From Hyphomicrobiales bacterium (GTDB lineage: Bacteria; Pseudomonadota; Alphaproteobacteria; Rhizobiales; Beijerinckiaceae): a stretch of DNA of 64,000 bases. A model generated the notes under the pieces. The model was not told the origin of the DNA, made no database searches, and was given only the letters and a program-made list of their open reading frames with translations. Position numbers and translations under genes: made by a program. Below, one piece after another: positions 1 to 8,656 of this stretch (its first letter is position 1; each line of letters begins with the position of its first letter). The stretch lies in the NCBI GenBank assembly GCA_016716745.1, contig JADJVD010000003.1, positions 21,001 to 85,000 of the forward strand, given 5' to 3'.

Positions 1-1
1 G

Positions 2-919
2 GCGCTGGCGGCGCTGTCGCTGTGGTTCTGGCGGCAGATCGCGCGCGGCGCGGGGCTCGACGACCGAACCTTCGCGTGGTTCGCCGGGGCGATCCTCGTC
101 GCCTCGCCGCTCTACTATGTGACGATCCGCGCCGACGGCGTTTGGTTCTTCGCCCAGTGTGTCGCCTTCATGCTGATGTCGGGCGCGCTGTGGGCCGCGC
201 TCGTGCGTGGCTCGGCGCTCCTCGCCGGCGCCTTCATGGCGGCGGCGTTCCTGACGCGGCAGATGACGATCCTCGCCGCGCCCGCGATCTTCCTGATGCT
301 TGCGCGCGAGGGCGAGAGCCTGTTGACGATCGACCGCGCGCGCGTGAAGGCGGCGGCGCTGTTCGCCGCGCCGATCCTGGCCGCGCTCGGGCTCTATTTC
401 GCCTACAACGCGGCGCGCTTCGGCTCGCCGCTCGATACGGGCTACACGCTGCTGATCGGCCGGCAGACGGGCTCGATCATGGATCTGCGCCTCAACGAGC
501 ACGGCGCCTTCTCGTCGGCCTATGTGGTGCAGAACCTGTTCTATCTGCTCGTGCAGGGCTTCCATGTCGACTTCACGGGACCGAAGGCGCTGACGCTCGG
601 GGCGCTCGATCCGTTCGGCTCGTCGCTGCTCGCCGCCAGTCCGTGGCTGCTGCTGCTGCTCGCCGCGAAGGCGGACCGGCGCATGATCGGCGCGGCGCTC
701 GCGGCCGCCGCCATCGCCGGCGTGACGCTGTTCTACCACTCGAACGGCTTCTCCCAGTATAACGCGCAGCGCTATGCGCTGGACTGGCTGCCGCTGGCGC
801 TCGTCTTTCTTCCGGGCGCGTTGAAGGCGGCGCATGGCGCGGTGACGCGCGGGCTGATCCTCTATGCGGGGGGCCTCAACCTCGCGGCGATGGTCGTGTT
901 GCAGCTCACGCGCGGCTGA
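2..919 (+). CDS. Membrane glycosyltransferase-like protein, 5' end outside window
   Basis: The reading frame is already open at the left edge and ends with TGA at 917-919, so only the C-terminal ~305 residues are visible. They form repeated hydrophobic helices separated by short loops. A loop reading FNAARFGSPLDTGY-like (YNAARFGSPLDTGY here) is common in large integral-membrane proteins of the dolichyl-phosphate mannosyltransferase/ArnT (GT39) type. The catalytic first periplasmic loop, which would settle the assignment, lies outside the window. The role would be transfer of sugar from a lipid carrier at the inner membrane. The family call is an inference from topology and that loop; an O-antigen polymerase-like protein is an alternative. 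Confidence 0.6.
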   Translation, partial: ALAALSLWFWRQIARGAGLDDRTFAWFAGAILVASPLYYVTIRADGVWFFAQCVAFMLMSGALWAALVRGSALLAGAFMAAAFLTRQMTILAAPAIFLMLAREGESLLTIDRARVKAAALFAAPILAALGLYFAYNAARFGSPLDTGYTLLIGRQTGSIMDLRLNEHGAFSSAYVVQNLFYLLVQGFHVDFTGPKALTLGALDPFGSSLLAASPWLLLLLAAKADRRMIGAALAAAAIAGVTLFYHSNGFSQYNAQRYALDWLPLALVFLPGALKAAHGAVTRGLILYAGGLNLAAMVVLQLTRG

Positions 920-966
920 GCCTCTACAGCATCTCCGGCGCCTGCTTGCGCCGCGGCGGCGCGCGA

Positions 967-1403
967 TCAGATCGAGCGCGGGGCGTGCGGCAGGCGGCCC
1001 TGCCCGATCGGGCTGCAGGCCATCAGCGGCGCGCCGATGCGCTGCCGGAAGGGCATGAGGTCGAACTCGATCCCGCGCCGCGTCGGATCGTAGAGCGCCT
1101 GATTGGCCGCGCAGCGCGTCAGGTCGGTCTCCTCGCCCAGCTCCTCGAGATCCTCGACGTCGAAATTGCCGACGCCCCGGCGGCGGATCTTGCCGGCGGC
1201 GGCCAGCGCCTCGAAGCCGGCCGCCGTCTCGGCCTCGCCCTCGCCATACATCTTGGCCGTGTCGATCACCGTCAGGCCGAGATCGTGGCCGAGGCGCAGC
1301 GCGGCGATCTCCCCGGACCGGCTGCGGTCGTCCTCGGCCATCATCCATGCGCCCTGGCCGAGCGCGGGAACCGCGCGTCCGCAAAGGTCACGTCCCCCGC
1401 CAT
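967..1403 (-). pseudogene. Decayed aldo/keto reductase pseudogene
   Basis: Read on the minus strand, an ATG at 1403 begins MAGDVTFAD. The frame then has to change by one step to continue with the typical aldo/keto reductase N-terminus (RAVPALGQGAW, then IDTAKMYGEGEAE). The next recognisable segment is FEALAAAGKIR followed by GVGNFDVEDLEEL, so roughly 60-70 residues that hold the catalytic Lys and His are missing. The sequence continues through ANQALYDPTRRGIEFDLMPF and stops early after SPIGQGRLPHAPRSI. One frameshift, one internal in-frame deletion and one C-terminal truncation leave no functional barrel. It sits between an unrelated membrane protein and the RraA-like gene. The family assignment is strong; loss of function is an inference from the missing catalytic core. 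Confidence 0.8.
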
Positions 1404-1503
1404 CGCCCTCTCCCGGCATGTCTCGTCTGTCGTCCGCGCGGTTGCGCCGCCTCGCGAAATGCGCCACCCATCGCGACGCGCTTTCTCATCGCCGGAGCCA
1501 TCC

Positions 1504-2202
1504 ATGCCGCTCGACGCCGCCGCCATCGCAACGCTGAAGCAGGTGTCGACCGCGACGCTGACCACGATCCTTCTGAAGAAGGGTTTGCGCAACGTCTGGA
1601 TGCGCGGCGCGCGGCCGCTGCGGCATGGCAATGGCCGCATCGTCGGCCCGGCCTTCACGTTGCGCTTCGTGCCGGCGCGCGAGGATCTGGCGACGCCCGA
1701 ATCCTGGTCCTCGCCGATCTCGACGCGCGCCGCCATCGAGGCGATGCCGGCGGGCTGCGTCTGCGTCGTCGACGCGATGGGGATCAGGGACGCGGGCATT
1801 TTCGGCGACATTCTGTGCGCGCGGATGCAGAAGCGCGGCGTCGCCGCGCTCGTCACCGACGGCGTGGTGCGCGACGAGGTCGGCGTGCTTGGCACGAAGC
1901 TGCCGGTGTGGTGCGACGGAGCGGCCGCGCCTCCCTCCGTCGCCGGCCTCACCTTCGTCGCCTGGCAGCAGCCGATCGGCTGCGGCGGCGTCGCGGTGTT
2001 TCCCGACGACGTGATCGTGGTGGACGACGACGGCGCCGTGGTCATCCCCGCCGCTCTGCTCGACGAGGCGCTGAAGCTCGCCCCCGAGCAGGAGCGCATG
2101 GAGGCGTGGATCATGGAGGAGGTGGAGAAGGGCGCGCCGCTTCCCGGCCTCTACCCGATGAACGCCGAGACGAAAGCGCGCTACGAGGCGAGCAAGAAAT
2201 AA
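1504..2202 (+). CDS. RraA-like / HMG aldolase family protein
   Basis: 232 residues, the usual length for the RraA-like (dimethylmenaquinone methyltransferase-like) family. Characterised members are either the RNase E inhibitor RraA or divalent-metal class II aldolases for 4-hydroxy-4-methyl-2-oxoglutarate and 4-carboxy-4-hydroxy-2-oxoadipate. The family core is visible at residues ~86-135, with GVVRD at 120-124 contributing the conserved Arg-Asp of the active site. The ATG at 1504 follows a GGAG at about the right distance and begins at the normal start of the fold. Only 11 nt separate it from the DapA-family gene, so the two are probably co-transcribed. That pairing, with a TRAP transporter next door, favours a catabolic aldolase over an RNase regulator; the exact substrate is unknown. 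Confidence 0.8.
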   Translation: MPLDAAAIATLKQVSTATLTTILLKKGLRNVWMRGARPLRHGNGRIVGPAFTLRFVPAREDLATPESWSSPISTRAAIEAMPAGCVCVVDAMGIRDAGIFGDILCARMQKRGVAALVTDGVVRDEVGVLGTKLPVWCDGAAAPPSVAGLTFVAWQQPIGCGGVAVFPDDVIVVDDDGAVVIPAALLDEALKLAPEQERMEAWIMEEVEKGAPLPGLYPMNAETKARYEASKK

Positions 2203-2213
2203 GGATCGCCGCC

Positions 2214-3143
2214 ATGCGTCTTGACGCTTCCGCCGCCGGGCTGTTTCCGATCGCCGTCACGCCGTTCACGCCGGAGGGGGCCGTGGATACGGCCTCCGTC
2301 GATTCGATGACGGATTTCTATCTCGCCTCGGGCGCGACGGGCCTGACCATCCTCGGCATCATGGGCGAGGCGCCGAAGCTCGATCTCGAGGAATCGCTGG
2401 CGATCACCAAACAGGTGTGCGCACGCGCCGCCCGCATCCCCGTCGTCGTCGGCGTGTCCGCGCCCGGCTTCGCCGCCATGCGCTCGCTGGCGCGGGGCGC
2501 GATGGAGCGCGGGGCGGCCGGCGTGATGATCGCGCCGCCGCCGCATCTGCGCACCGACGAGCAGATCGTGACCTATTACGCGCAGGCGATCGAGGCGATC
2601 GGCGAGGATATTCCCTTCGTCATTCAGGACTACCCGCTGACGCTCACCGTGGTGATGACGCCGGGCGTGCTGAAGCGCATCGTCAACGCTCACGCCTCCT
2701 GCGTGATGCTGAAGCATGAGGACTGGCCGGGCCTCGAGAAGATCTCGGCGATGCGCGGCTTCACCGCCGACGGCTCGATGCGGCGCATCTCGATCCTGAC
2801 CGGCAATGGCGGCCTGTTCCTCGATTTCGAAATGGAGCGCGGCGCGGACGGGGCGATGACCGGCTACGCCTTCCCCGACATGCTGGCCGACGTGGTGCGG
2901 CTCTCGCGCGAGGGCGCGCGCGACGCGGCGCACGATCTGTTCGACGCGCATCTGCCGCTGATCCGCTACGAGCAGCAGCAGGGCGTGGGCCTGGCCGTGC
3001 GCAAATATGTGCTCGCCAAACGCGGCGCAATCGCCTCCGACGCGCAGCGCAAGCCCGGCGCGGGCCTGACCGCGAAAGCCAAAGCCGAGGTCGATTATCT
3101 ACTGGCGCGCGTCGCGCGGACGGACGGCCGGGCGCGGATCTGA
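2214..3143 (+). CDS. Dihydrodipicolinate synthase (DapA/NanA) family aldolase
   Basis: 309 residues forming a class I (Schiff-base) aldolase TIM barrel. Visible landmarks are GIMGE at 48-52 (equivalent to the GxTGE carboxylate-binding loop), Tyr140 in QDYPLT and the Schiff-base Lys167 in MLKHEDWPG. The family cleaves or joins pyruvate-type 2-keto acids; members include DapA, N-acetylneuraminate lyase and several sugar-acid lyases. The GIMGE loop differs from the GTTGE of biosynthetic DapA. Together with the RraA-like aldolase upstream and the TRAP transporter 8 nt downstream on the opposite strand, this suggests catabolism of an imported organic acid rather than lysine synthesis. The substrate cannot be read from the sequence. 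Confidence 0.85.
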   Translation: MRLDASAAGLFPIAVTPFTPEGAVDTASVDSMTDFYLASGATGLTILGIMGEAPKLDLEESLAITKQVCARAARIPVVVGVSAPGFAAMRSLARGAMERGAAGVMIAPPPHLRTDEQIVTYYAQAIEAIGEDIPFVIQDYPLTLTVVMTPGVLKRIVNAHASCVMLKHEDWPGLEKISAMRGFTADGSMRRISILTGNGGLFLDFEMERGADGAMTGYAFPDMLADVVRLSREGARDAAHDLFDAHLPLIRYEQQQGVGLAVRKYVLAKRGAIASDAQRKPGAGLTAKAKAEVDYLLARVARTDGRARI

Positions 3144-3151
3144 GCGGCGCC

Positions 3152-5014
3152 TCACAGGAAGCCGATGGAGAACCACGGGATCGCGGCGACCGCGATCAGG
3201 CCGATCAGCAGCGCCAGCATGTAGGCCCAGATCGGCCGCATGCCCTCGTCCGGGTGCACCTTGCCGATGGCGCAGGCGGCGTAATAGCCGACGCCGAAGG
3301 GCGGGGCGAACAGGCCGAGACCCATGGCGAGGATCACCACCATGGCGTAGTGCACCTCGTGAATGCCGACGGCCTTGGCGATGGGGAACATCAGCGGGCC
3401 GAACAGCACGATCGCCGGAATGCCCTCCAGCACGCTGCCGAGCACGATGAAGGCGAGGATCGAGACGATCATGAAGGTGATCGCGCCGCCCGGCAGGCCC
3501 TTCATGAAGGCCGCCAGCGTGCTCGAGAAGCCCGATTGCGTGAGCCCCCACGCCATCGCCGAGGCCGCGCCGATGATGAACAGGATCGCGCCCGACAGCG
3601 TCGCCGTCTCGACCAGCATCGGCGTGATCCGCTTCACGTCGAACTGGCGGTAGACGAACAGGCCGGCGAGCACGGCGTAGGCGATGCCGATGGTCGAGAC
3701 CTCCGTCGCCGTCGCCACGCCCTCGACGACGGCGGCGCGGATGACGAAGGGCAGGGCCAGCGCCGGCAGCGCGACGACGAACAGCTTGCCGGCCTCGCCC
3801 CATGTCGCGCGGCGCACATGCGAGAGATCGTCCGTGCGGTAGCGCATCGCCACCACGACGCAGAGGCCGACGGCGAGCACCAGGCCCGGCACGAGGCCGC
3901 CGGTGAACAGCGCGGCGATGGAGACGCCCGTCACCGAGCCGATGGTGATGAGGACGATGGAGGGCGGGATCGTCTCGGTCTGCGCGCCGGTGGCCGAGAG
4001 CAGCGCGACGAGATCGCCGGGCTTGGCGCCGCGCGCCTTCATCTCGGGGAACAGGGCCGGGGCGACGGCCGCCATATCGGCCGCCTTCGAGCCGGAAATG
4101 CCGGAGACCAGATACATCGCCCCGATCAGCACATAGGACAGGCCGCCGCGCACATGGCCGAGCAGGCTCGCCAGAAAGCGCACCATCGCGGCCGCCATGC
4201 CGGTCATCTCGATCAACAGGCCGAGAAAGACGAACAGCGGCACGGCGAGCAGGATGAGATGGCTCATGCCCTCGTCCATGCGGCCGACCATCACCATCGG
4301 GGCGACGCGCGTCGTCAGCGCGATGTAGCCGAAGGTGGCGAGGGCGAAGGAAAATCCGATCGGCACGCCGAGAAAGACGCCGGCCATCACGCCGAAGACG
4401 AAAAAGACGACGAGATTGAGATTGCCGAGCGCCTTGAATCCGGGGCCGATGGCCCAGAAGGCGGCGACCAGCGCGGCGACGACGGCGAGCGCGCCGAGCG
4501 CCTCGCTCGCCCGATGCGTCGACAGCCGGATCAGCGAGAAGACGACGATCAGCGCGACGCCGACCGGGAAGGCGGCGGCGCGCCAGGCGCCGGAAATCTC
4601 CAGCGCGGGCGTGGTGATGAAGGTCTCCTCCATCGCCCACTCATAGGCCCAGGGCAGGACGAGCAGGCAGAAGGCGAGGCCCGCGGCGAGCGCCAGCGCG
4701 TCGAAGAAGGAGCGGCGCGTCGCCGACAGCATGCCGATCGCCGCCGTCATCCGCATATGCGCGTTCATGCGCACGGCGATGACGGCGCCGAGCATGGCGA
4801 GCCAGAGAAACAGGGTGGAGGCCAGTTCGTCCGACCAGGTGAGCGGGCGGTGCAGCGCGTATCGCGCCACCACGCCCGCCAGCAGGATCACCACCTCCGC
4901 CGCGACCAGCGCGGCGGCGACGATTTCGACGAGCCGCCCGAGCGCGCGATCGAGACTTGCGATCGCGCCTGGCGGCGCAGGCGCGGCCGCGCCCCCTTCA
5001 GCCGGCGCCCCCAT
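3152..5014 (-). CDS. TRAP transporter fused small-large permease subunit (DctQM type)
   Basis: 620 residues from an ATG at 5014. Residues ~20-190 are a DctQ-type four-helix subunit (with WSDELASTLFLWLAMLGA). The part from ~200 to the end is a DctM-type large permease with the typical SGISGSKAADMAAV and TGAQTETIPPS segments. Fused QM permeases are known, for example SiaQM of sialic acid TRAP systems, so this is a natural architecture. The start lies 8 nt after the stop of the dctP-type gene, so the ribosome site is inside that gene's 3' end and the two are co-transcribed. The complex would use a sodium gradient to import a carboxylate delivered by the periplasmic binding protein. Confidence 0.92.
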   Translation of the reverse strand: MGAPAEGGAAAPAPPGAIASLDRALGRLVEIVAAALVAAEVVILLAGVVARYALHRPLTWSDELASTLFLWLAMLGAVIAVRMNAHMRMTAAIGMLSATRRSFFDALALAAGLAFCLLVLPWAYEWAMEETFITTPALEISGAWRAAAFPVGVALIVVFSLIRLSTHRASEALGALAVVAALVAAFWAIGPGFKALGNLNLVVFFVFGVMAGVFLGVPIGFSFALATFGYIALTTRVAPMVMVGRMDEGMSHLILLAVPLFVFLGLLIEMTGMAAAMVRFLASLLGHVRGGLSYVLIGAMYLVSGISGSKAADMAAVAPALFPEMKARGAKPGDLVALLSATGAQTETIPPSIVLITIGSVTGVSIAALFTGGLVPGLVLAVGLCVVVAMRYRTDDLSHVRRATWGEAGKLFVVALPALALPFVIRAAVVEGVATATEVSTIGIAYAVLAGLFVYRQFDVKRITPMLVETATLSGAILFIIGAASAMAWGLTQSGFSSTLAAFMKGLPGGAITFMIVSILAFIVLGSVLEGIPAIVLFGPLMFPIAKAVGIHEVHYAMVVILAMGLGLFAPPFGVGYYAACAIGKVHPDEGMRPIWAYMLALLIGLIAVAAIPWFSIGFL

Positions 5015-5022
5015 TTCGCCCG

Positions 5023-6033
5023 TCAGCTCAGCTTGCCGACGGCGCCTTCCAGCGTCGCCCAGGCGGCGTCGCCGAACTTGCCCTTCCATTCGGCGTAGAA
5101 GCCGGCCGCCCGCAGCTTCTCGCGGAAGGCCTTCGGATCGACGTCGTTGAACTTCATGCCGCGGCCCGACAGCGTCTCGCGCAGGTTCTGCGTCAGCTTG
5201 GCGACGTCGGCGCGCTCGGCGAGGCCGGCGGCGTTGATGTGCTTGGCGACGATCGCCTGAATGTCCTTCGGCAGCGCCTCCCAGTTGCGGCGGTTGGCGA
5301 GGAACCAGAAGCCGTCCCACATGTGGTTCGTGGTCGAGCAGTAGGTCTGCACCTCGTAGAGCTTGGCCGTCTCGATGATGGCGAGCGGGTTCTCCTGCCC
5401 GTCGACGACCTTCGACTGGAGCGCCGAATAGGTCTCGTTGAAGTTGATCGTCGTCGGCGCGGCGCCGAAGGCCTTGAACATCGAGGTCCAGAGCGGCGCC
5501 GGCGGCACGCGCAGCTTCATGCCGTCGAAATCGGCCGGGGTCTGGATCGGCTTGGTCGAGGTCGTGGTCTGGCGGAAGCCGTTGTCCCAGATCGTCTCCA
5601 TGGCGATGAGCTGGCGGCTCTTGGAAATCTCCTCGCGGATGAAGGCGCCGAGCTTGCCGTCCATCGCCGCCCACACAGCGTCGTAGCCGGAGAAGGCGAA
5701 GCCGACGCCGGAGATCGCGGCCGTCGGCACGAAGGTCGACAGGATGAGGCCGGACAGGGTGAAGAAGTCGACCGCGCCGTTGCGGATCTGGCCGAGCGTG
5801 TCGGTGTCCGAGCCGAGCTGGCTGGAGGGGAAGATCTGCAGCTCGAACCGGCCGCCCGTCTCCTCCTTGATCTTGTCCGCCGCCTCCTTGGCGCGCACGT
5901 TCAGCGGGTGGGTCAGGGGCAGGTTGTTGGCGTATTTGTAGGTGAATTCGGCGGCGCGGGCGCGGCCGATCGCAAAGCCGGACACGCCGAGGGCGGCGGC
6001 CCCGGCCGTGAAGGCGCGGCGAGTGGTCTTCAT
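5023..6033 (-). CDS. TRAP transporter substrate-binding protein (DctP family)
   Basis: 336 residues with a twin-arginine type leader (KTTRRAFTAGAAALGVSG, then a cleavage-like ARA|AEF), so it should reach the periplasm folded. The mature part has the DctP fold. GMKLRVP at ~157-163 carries the conserved Arg that clamps the substrate carboxylate, and VDGQENPLA carries the Gln-Glu-Asn-Pro segment typical of the family. It is the first gene of a two-gene unit with the fused permease. Its upstream region, 6034-6260, is shared with the divergent sdhB. The ligand is presumably a carboxylate handled by the two aldolases that converge on this unit; that link is inferred from position. Confidence 0.92.
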   Translation of the reverse strand: MKTTRRAFTAGAAALGVSGFAIGRARAAEFTYKYANNLPLTHPLNVRAKEAADKIKEETGGRFELQIFPSSQLGSDTDTLGQIRNGAVDFFTLSGLILSTFVPTAAISGVGFAFSGYDAVWAAMDGKLGAFIREEISKSRQLIAMETIWDNGFRQTTTSTKPIQTPADFDGMKLRVPPAPLWTSMFKAFGAAPTTINFNETYSALQSKVVDGQENPLAIIETAKLYEVQTYCSTTNHMWDGFWFLANRRNWEALPKDIQAIVAKHINAAGLAERADVAKLTQNLRETLSGRGMKFNDVDPKAFREKLRAAGFYAEWKGKFGDAAWATLEGAVGKLS

Positions 6034-6260
6034 GTCTGGTCGTCCTCCCGTGGCCGGGCGCTCCTGGCGGCGCTCCGGCGTCGGGCGGCACGCTCGCCGC
6101 TCGGCGCTGGCATGTCAACGCTTCCGATGCGCGCAGCTCCCATGCCGATCCCATGCCGCCGGTCGGCCGCCGACGAAGGGACGACTGGCGCTCGGCCCGC
6201 TGTCGTATTATCGAAGGCGCGACGATGCGTCCGTCCCGAGACAATGGGATCCCAGCGGCT

Positions 6261-7040
6261 ATGGTTGAACTCGCGCTTCCGAAGAACTCCCGCCTCACCG
6301 CCGGCAAGAGCTGGCCGAAGCCCGCCGGCGCGGCGAACCTCAAGGAGTTCCGCATCTATCGCTGGAACCCGGACGACGAGGCCAATCCGCGCATCGACAC
6401 CTACTGGGTGGATCGCGACGATTGCGGGCCGATGGTTCTGGACGCGATCATCTGGATCAAGAACAAGGTCGACCCGACGCTGACCTTCCGCCGCTCCTGC
6501 CGCGAGGGCATCTGCGGCTCCTGCGCGATGAACATCGACGGAACGAACACGCTCGCCTGCACCAAGGGCATGGACGACATTTCCGGCGCGGTGAAGATCT
6601 ATCCGCTGCCGCACATGCCGGTGGTGAAGGATCTGGTGCCGGACCTGACGCGCCTCTACGCCCAGCACGCCTCCATCGAGCCGTGGCTGCACACCGACAC
6701 GCCGCCCCCCGAGAAGGAGTGGCGCCAGTCGCCGGAGGACCGCGCCAGGCTCGACGGCCTCTACGAGTGCATCCTGTGCGCCTGCTGCTCGACCTCGTGC
6801 CCGAGCTACTGGTGGAACGGCGACCGCTATCTCGGCCCCGCCGTGCTGCTGCAGGCCTATCGCTGGCTGATCGACTCGCGCGACGAGGCGACAGGCGAGC
6901 GCCTCGACAATCTCGAGGATCCGTTCCGCCTCTACCGCTGCCACACGATCATGAACTGCGCCAAGGCCTGCCCGAAGGGCCTGAACCCGGCCAAGGCCAT
7001 CGCCGAGATCAAGAACATGATGCTGGCGCGGCAGGTCTGA
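6261..7040 (+). CDS. sdhB: Succinate dehydrogenase iron-sulfur subunit
   Basis: 259 residues, the usual length in alphaproteobacteria. The ATG at 6261 gives the conserved N-terminus MVELALPKNS; an in-frame ATG at 6225 would add 12 unconserved residues and is less likely. The [2Fe-2S] site is visible as Cys80, Cys85, Cys88 and Cys100 (SCREGICGSC...LAC). The [4Fe-4S] and [3Fe-4S] ligands lie in CILCACCSTSCP and in CHTIMNCAKACPKG. It passes electrons from the flavoprotein SdhA to the membrane quinone site in complex II. No sdhA, sdhC or sdhD is present next to it; a divergent TRAP binding-protein gene takes the place where sdhA usually lies. Confidence 0.97.
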   Translation: MVELALPKNSRLTAGKSWPKPAGAANLKEFRIYRWNPDDEANPRIDTYWVDRDDCGPMVLDAIIWIKNKVDPTLTFRRSCREGICGSCAMNIDGTNTLACTKGMDDISGAVKIYPLPHMPVVKDLVPDLTRLYAQHASIEPWLHTDTPPPEKEWRQSPEDRARLDGLYECILCACCSTSCPSYWWNGDRYLGPAVLLQAYRWLIDSRDEATGERLDNLEDPFRLYRCHTIMNCAKACPKGLNPAKAIAEIKNMMLARQV

Positions 7041-7046
7041 GCGGGC

Positions 7047-7079
7047 GGGCGGCGAGCGCGGGGCGCTCCGTCGCCGCCC
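7047..7079. terminator. Hairpin between convergent sdhB and CdsA-like gene
   Basis: Seven bases after the sdhB stop, GGGCGGCGA at 7047-7055 pairs perfectly with TCGCCGCCC at 7071-7079, leaving a 15-nt loop that can itself pair (GCGC with GCGC). The hairpin lies between two convergent genes and could stop transcription from either side. It has no clear T-tract, so it may act as a 3' mRNA end or with Rho rather than as a classic intrinsic terminator. Confidence 0.45.
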
Positions 7080-7118
7080 TCGACGATCGAGGCGGCCCGC
7101 CCGGCAGGGCGAGGCCCC

Positions 7119-8063
7119 TCACGGCGTGAAGAAATACCGCGTCAGGTGAAAGAAGATCGGCGCCGAGAAGGCGAGCGAGTCCATGCGGTCGAGCATGCCG
7201 CCATGGCCTTTCACCATCGTGCCCCAGTCCTTCGCGCCCATCGAGCGTTTCACCGCCGACAAAGCTAGCCCGCCGAGAAAGCCCATCGCGACGATGACGA
7301 AGGCCATCGCGGCGGCCTGCAACGGCGTGAACGGGGTGAGCCACCACAGGCCCGCGCCGAGCGCGGTGGCCGACAGGCCGCCGCCGATCAGCCCCTCCCA
7401 TGTCTTCGAGGGGCTGACGGTCGGCGCGATCTTGCGGCCGCCGAACAGCTTGCCGAAGACATATTGCAGGACGTCGCTCATCTGCACGACGGCGATGAGG
7501 AAGAACAGCAACAGAAAGCGCTGGTCGAGATAGAAGGGAATGTCGAGCGTCAGCAGCGCGGGCGCGTGGCTGATGCAATAGACGGTGAGCATCAGCCCCC
7601 ATTGCAGGCGCGCGACGCGCAGGAGGTAGTCGCCGACGTCCCCGGCGAGAGCCGCCAGCGGCGGCAGGATCAGGAAGGCGTAGACCGGGATCAGGATCGC
7701 GAACAGCGCATACCATTCGATGCCGATCAGCCAGTATTGCAGCGGCAGGAAGACATAGAAGGCGGCGGCGATGGGCCACACGTCGGCGGGCCGCGTCGGC
7801 GTGAGCGAGACGAATTCGCGCAGCGTCCAGAACGAGGTCAGCGCGAACAGGATCAGCGTCGCGACGGGCCCGAGCAGATAGCCGGCGACGAAGATAGCCA
7901 CCATGATCCACCAGGCGCGGATGCGCTCGTTGAGATTGTCGACCGTGGCGCGGCCGCTCTCGCTCGTCACCCGCCGCGCCAGCGCCCGGCCGACGAGCGA
8001 GGCGAGCGCGAGCACGAAGGCGACGCCGGCGAACAGCGCGATGGTTTTCTGCTGCGCGTTCAC
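7119..8063 (-). CDS. Phosphatidate cytidylyltransferase (CdsA family, YnbB-like)
   Basis: 314 residues with about eight membrane helices. The C-terminal CdsA signature is complete: SPSKTWEGLIGG, then KRSMGAKDWG and KGHGGMLDRMDS with the metal-binding Asp residues. The enzyme makes CDP-diacylglycerol from phosphatidate and CTP in the inner membrane. The start is a GTG at 8063-8061 that overlaps the stop of the upstream acyltransferase in GTGA, so translation is coupled. The setting, with an acyltransferase and a CDP-alcohol transferase rather than the uppS-cdsA-dxr neighbourhood of the housekeeping gene, suggests a second, specialised copy like E. coli ynbB. That last point is inference. Confidence 0.88.
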   Translation of the reverse strand: MNAQQKTIALFAGVAFVLALASLVGRALARRVTSESGRATVDNLNERIRAWWIMVAIFVAGYLLGPVATLILFALTSFWTLREFVSLTPTRPADVWPIAAAFYVFLPLQYWLIGIEWYALFAILIPVYAFLILPPLAALAGDVGDYLLRVARLQWGLMLTVYCISHAPALLTLDIPFYLDQRFLLLFFLIAVVQMSDVLQYVFGKLFGGRKIAPTVSPSKTWEGLIGGGLSATALGAGLWWLTPFTPLQAAAMAFVIVAMGFLGGLALSAVKRSMGAKDWGTMVKGHGGMLDRMDSLAFSAPIFFHLTRYFFTP

Positions 8064-8656
8064 CCCGCCAACTCCGATACGGCGGCGCGGGCGCGCGCCA
8101 GAAAGACCTCCTTCGGCTCCTCCGGGCCGAGCCGCATCGGCGCGCCGAAGCGCGTCGCGCAGGCGATCGGCACGGGGATCACGGCGCCCTTGGGAAAGGC
8201 GCGGCCCGGATTTTCGAGGTAGACGGGGACGAGTTCGACGGCCGGGAACTCGCGCGCGAGGCGCCACAGCCCGCTCTTGAAGGGGCCGGGCAGGCGCTCC
8301 GTCCCGCGCGTGCCTTCGGGAAAGATGATCAGCGACTCGCCCTGCGCCAGCGTCGCCCGCAGCGGCTCCAGCGGATCGGCGTGCGCGCCGCCGTTGCGCC
8401 GCACCAGCACCGCCTTCAGCGTGTGGCGGGCGATGCGCCCCAGCGCGCCCTCGCCGCCCCAATAGTCGGCGGCGGCGACGGGGTGGGTGCGCCCGCGCAA
8501 CGGGCGCGGCAGCGCGGCCCAGATCAACAGCGTGTCGAGATGGCTGCCGTGATTGGCGAAGTAGATGCGCTGGCGCGGCGCCGGCTCGCAGCCGACCCAT
8601 TGCGCGCCGCCGCCGACCAGAAAGCGCGTCGCGCCGATGAGCAGAAGGTCGATCAC
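8060..8656 (-). CDS. 1-acyl-glycerol-3-phosphate acyltransferase (PlsC family)
   Basis: 198 residues with the two family hallmarks: NHGSHLD (the catalytic His-X4-Asp box) near residue 36 and FPEGTRG (phosphate-binding motif) near residue 110. It transfers an acyl chain to lysophosphatidate, giving the phosphatidate used by the CdsA-like enzyme encoded next. The start is a GTG at 8656-8654 overlapping the stop of the upstream CDP-alcohol transferase gene as GTGA, and its own stop overlaps the next start the same way. At under 200 residues it is compact for PlsC and has no obvious N-terminal membrane anchor beyond one short hydrophobic stretch. Confidence 0.85.
   Translation of the reverse strand: MIDLLLIGATRFLVGGGAQWVGCEPAPRQRIYFANHGSHLDTLLIWAALPRPLRGRTHPVAAADYWGGEGALGRIARHTLKAVLVRRNGGAHADPLEPLRATLAQGESLIIFPEGTRGTERLPGPFKSGLWRLAREFPAVELVPVYLENPGRAFPKGAVIPVPIACATRFGAPMRLGPEEPKEVFLARARAAVSELAG

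Noticed and set aside
3254..5098. Plus-strand frame of about 600 codons opposite the TRAP permease
   Set aside because: Extremely rich in Asp, Glu, His and Arg, the complement of hydrophobic codons; no recognisable domain.
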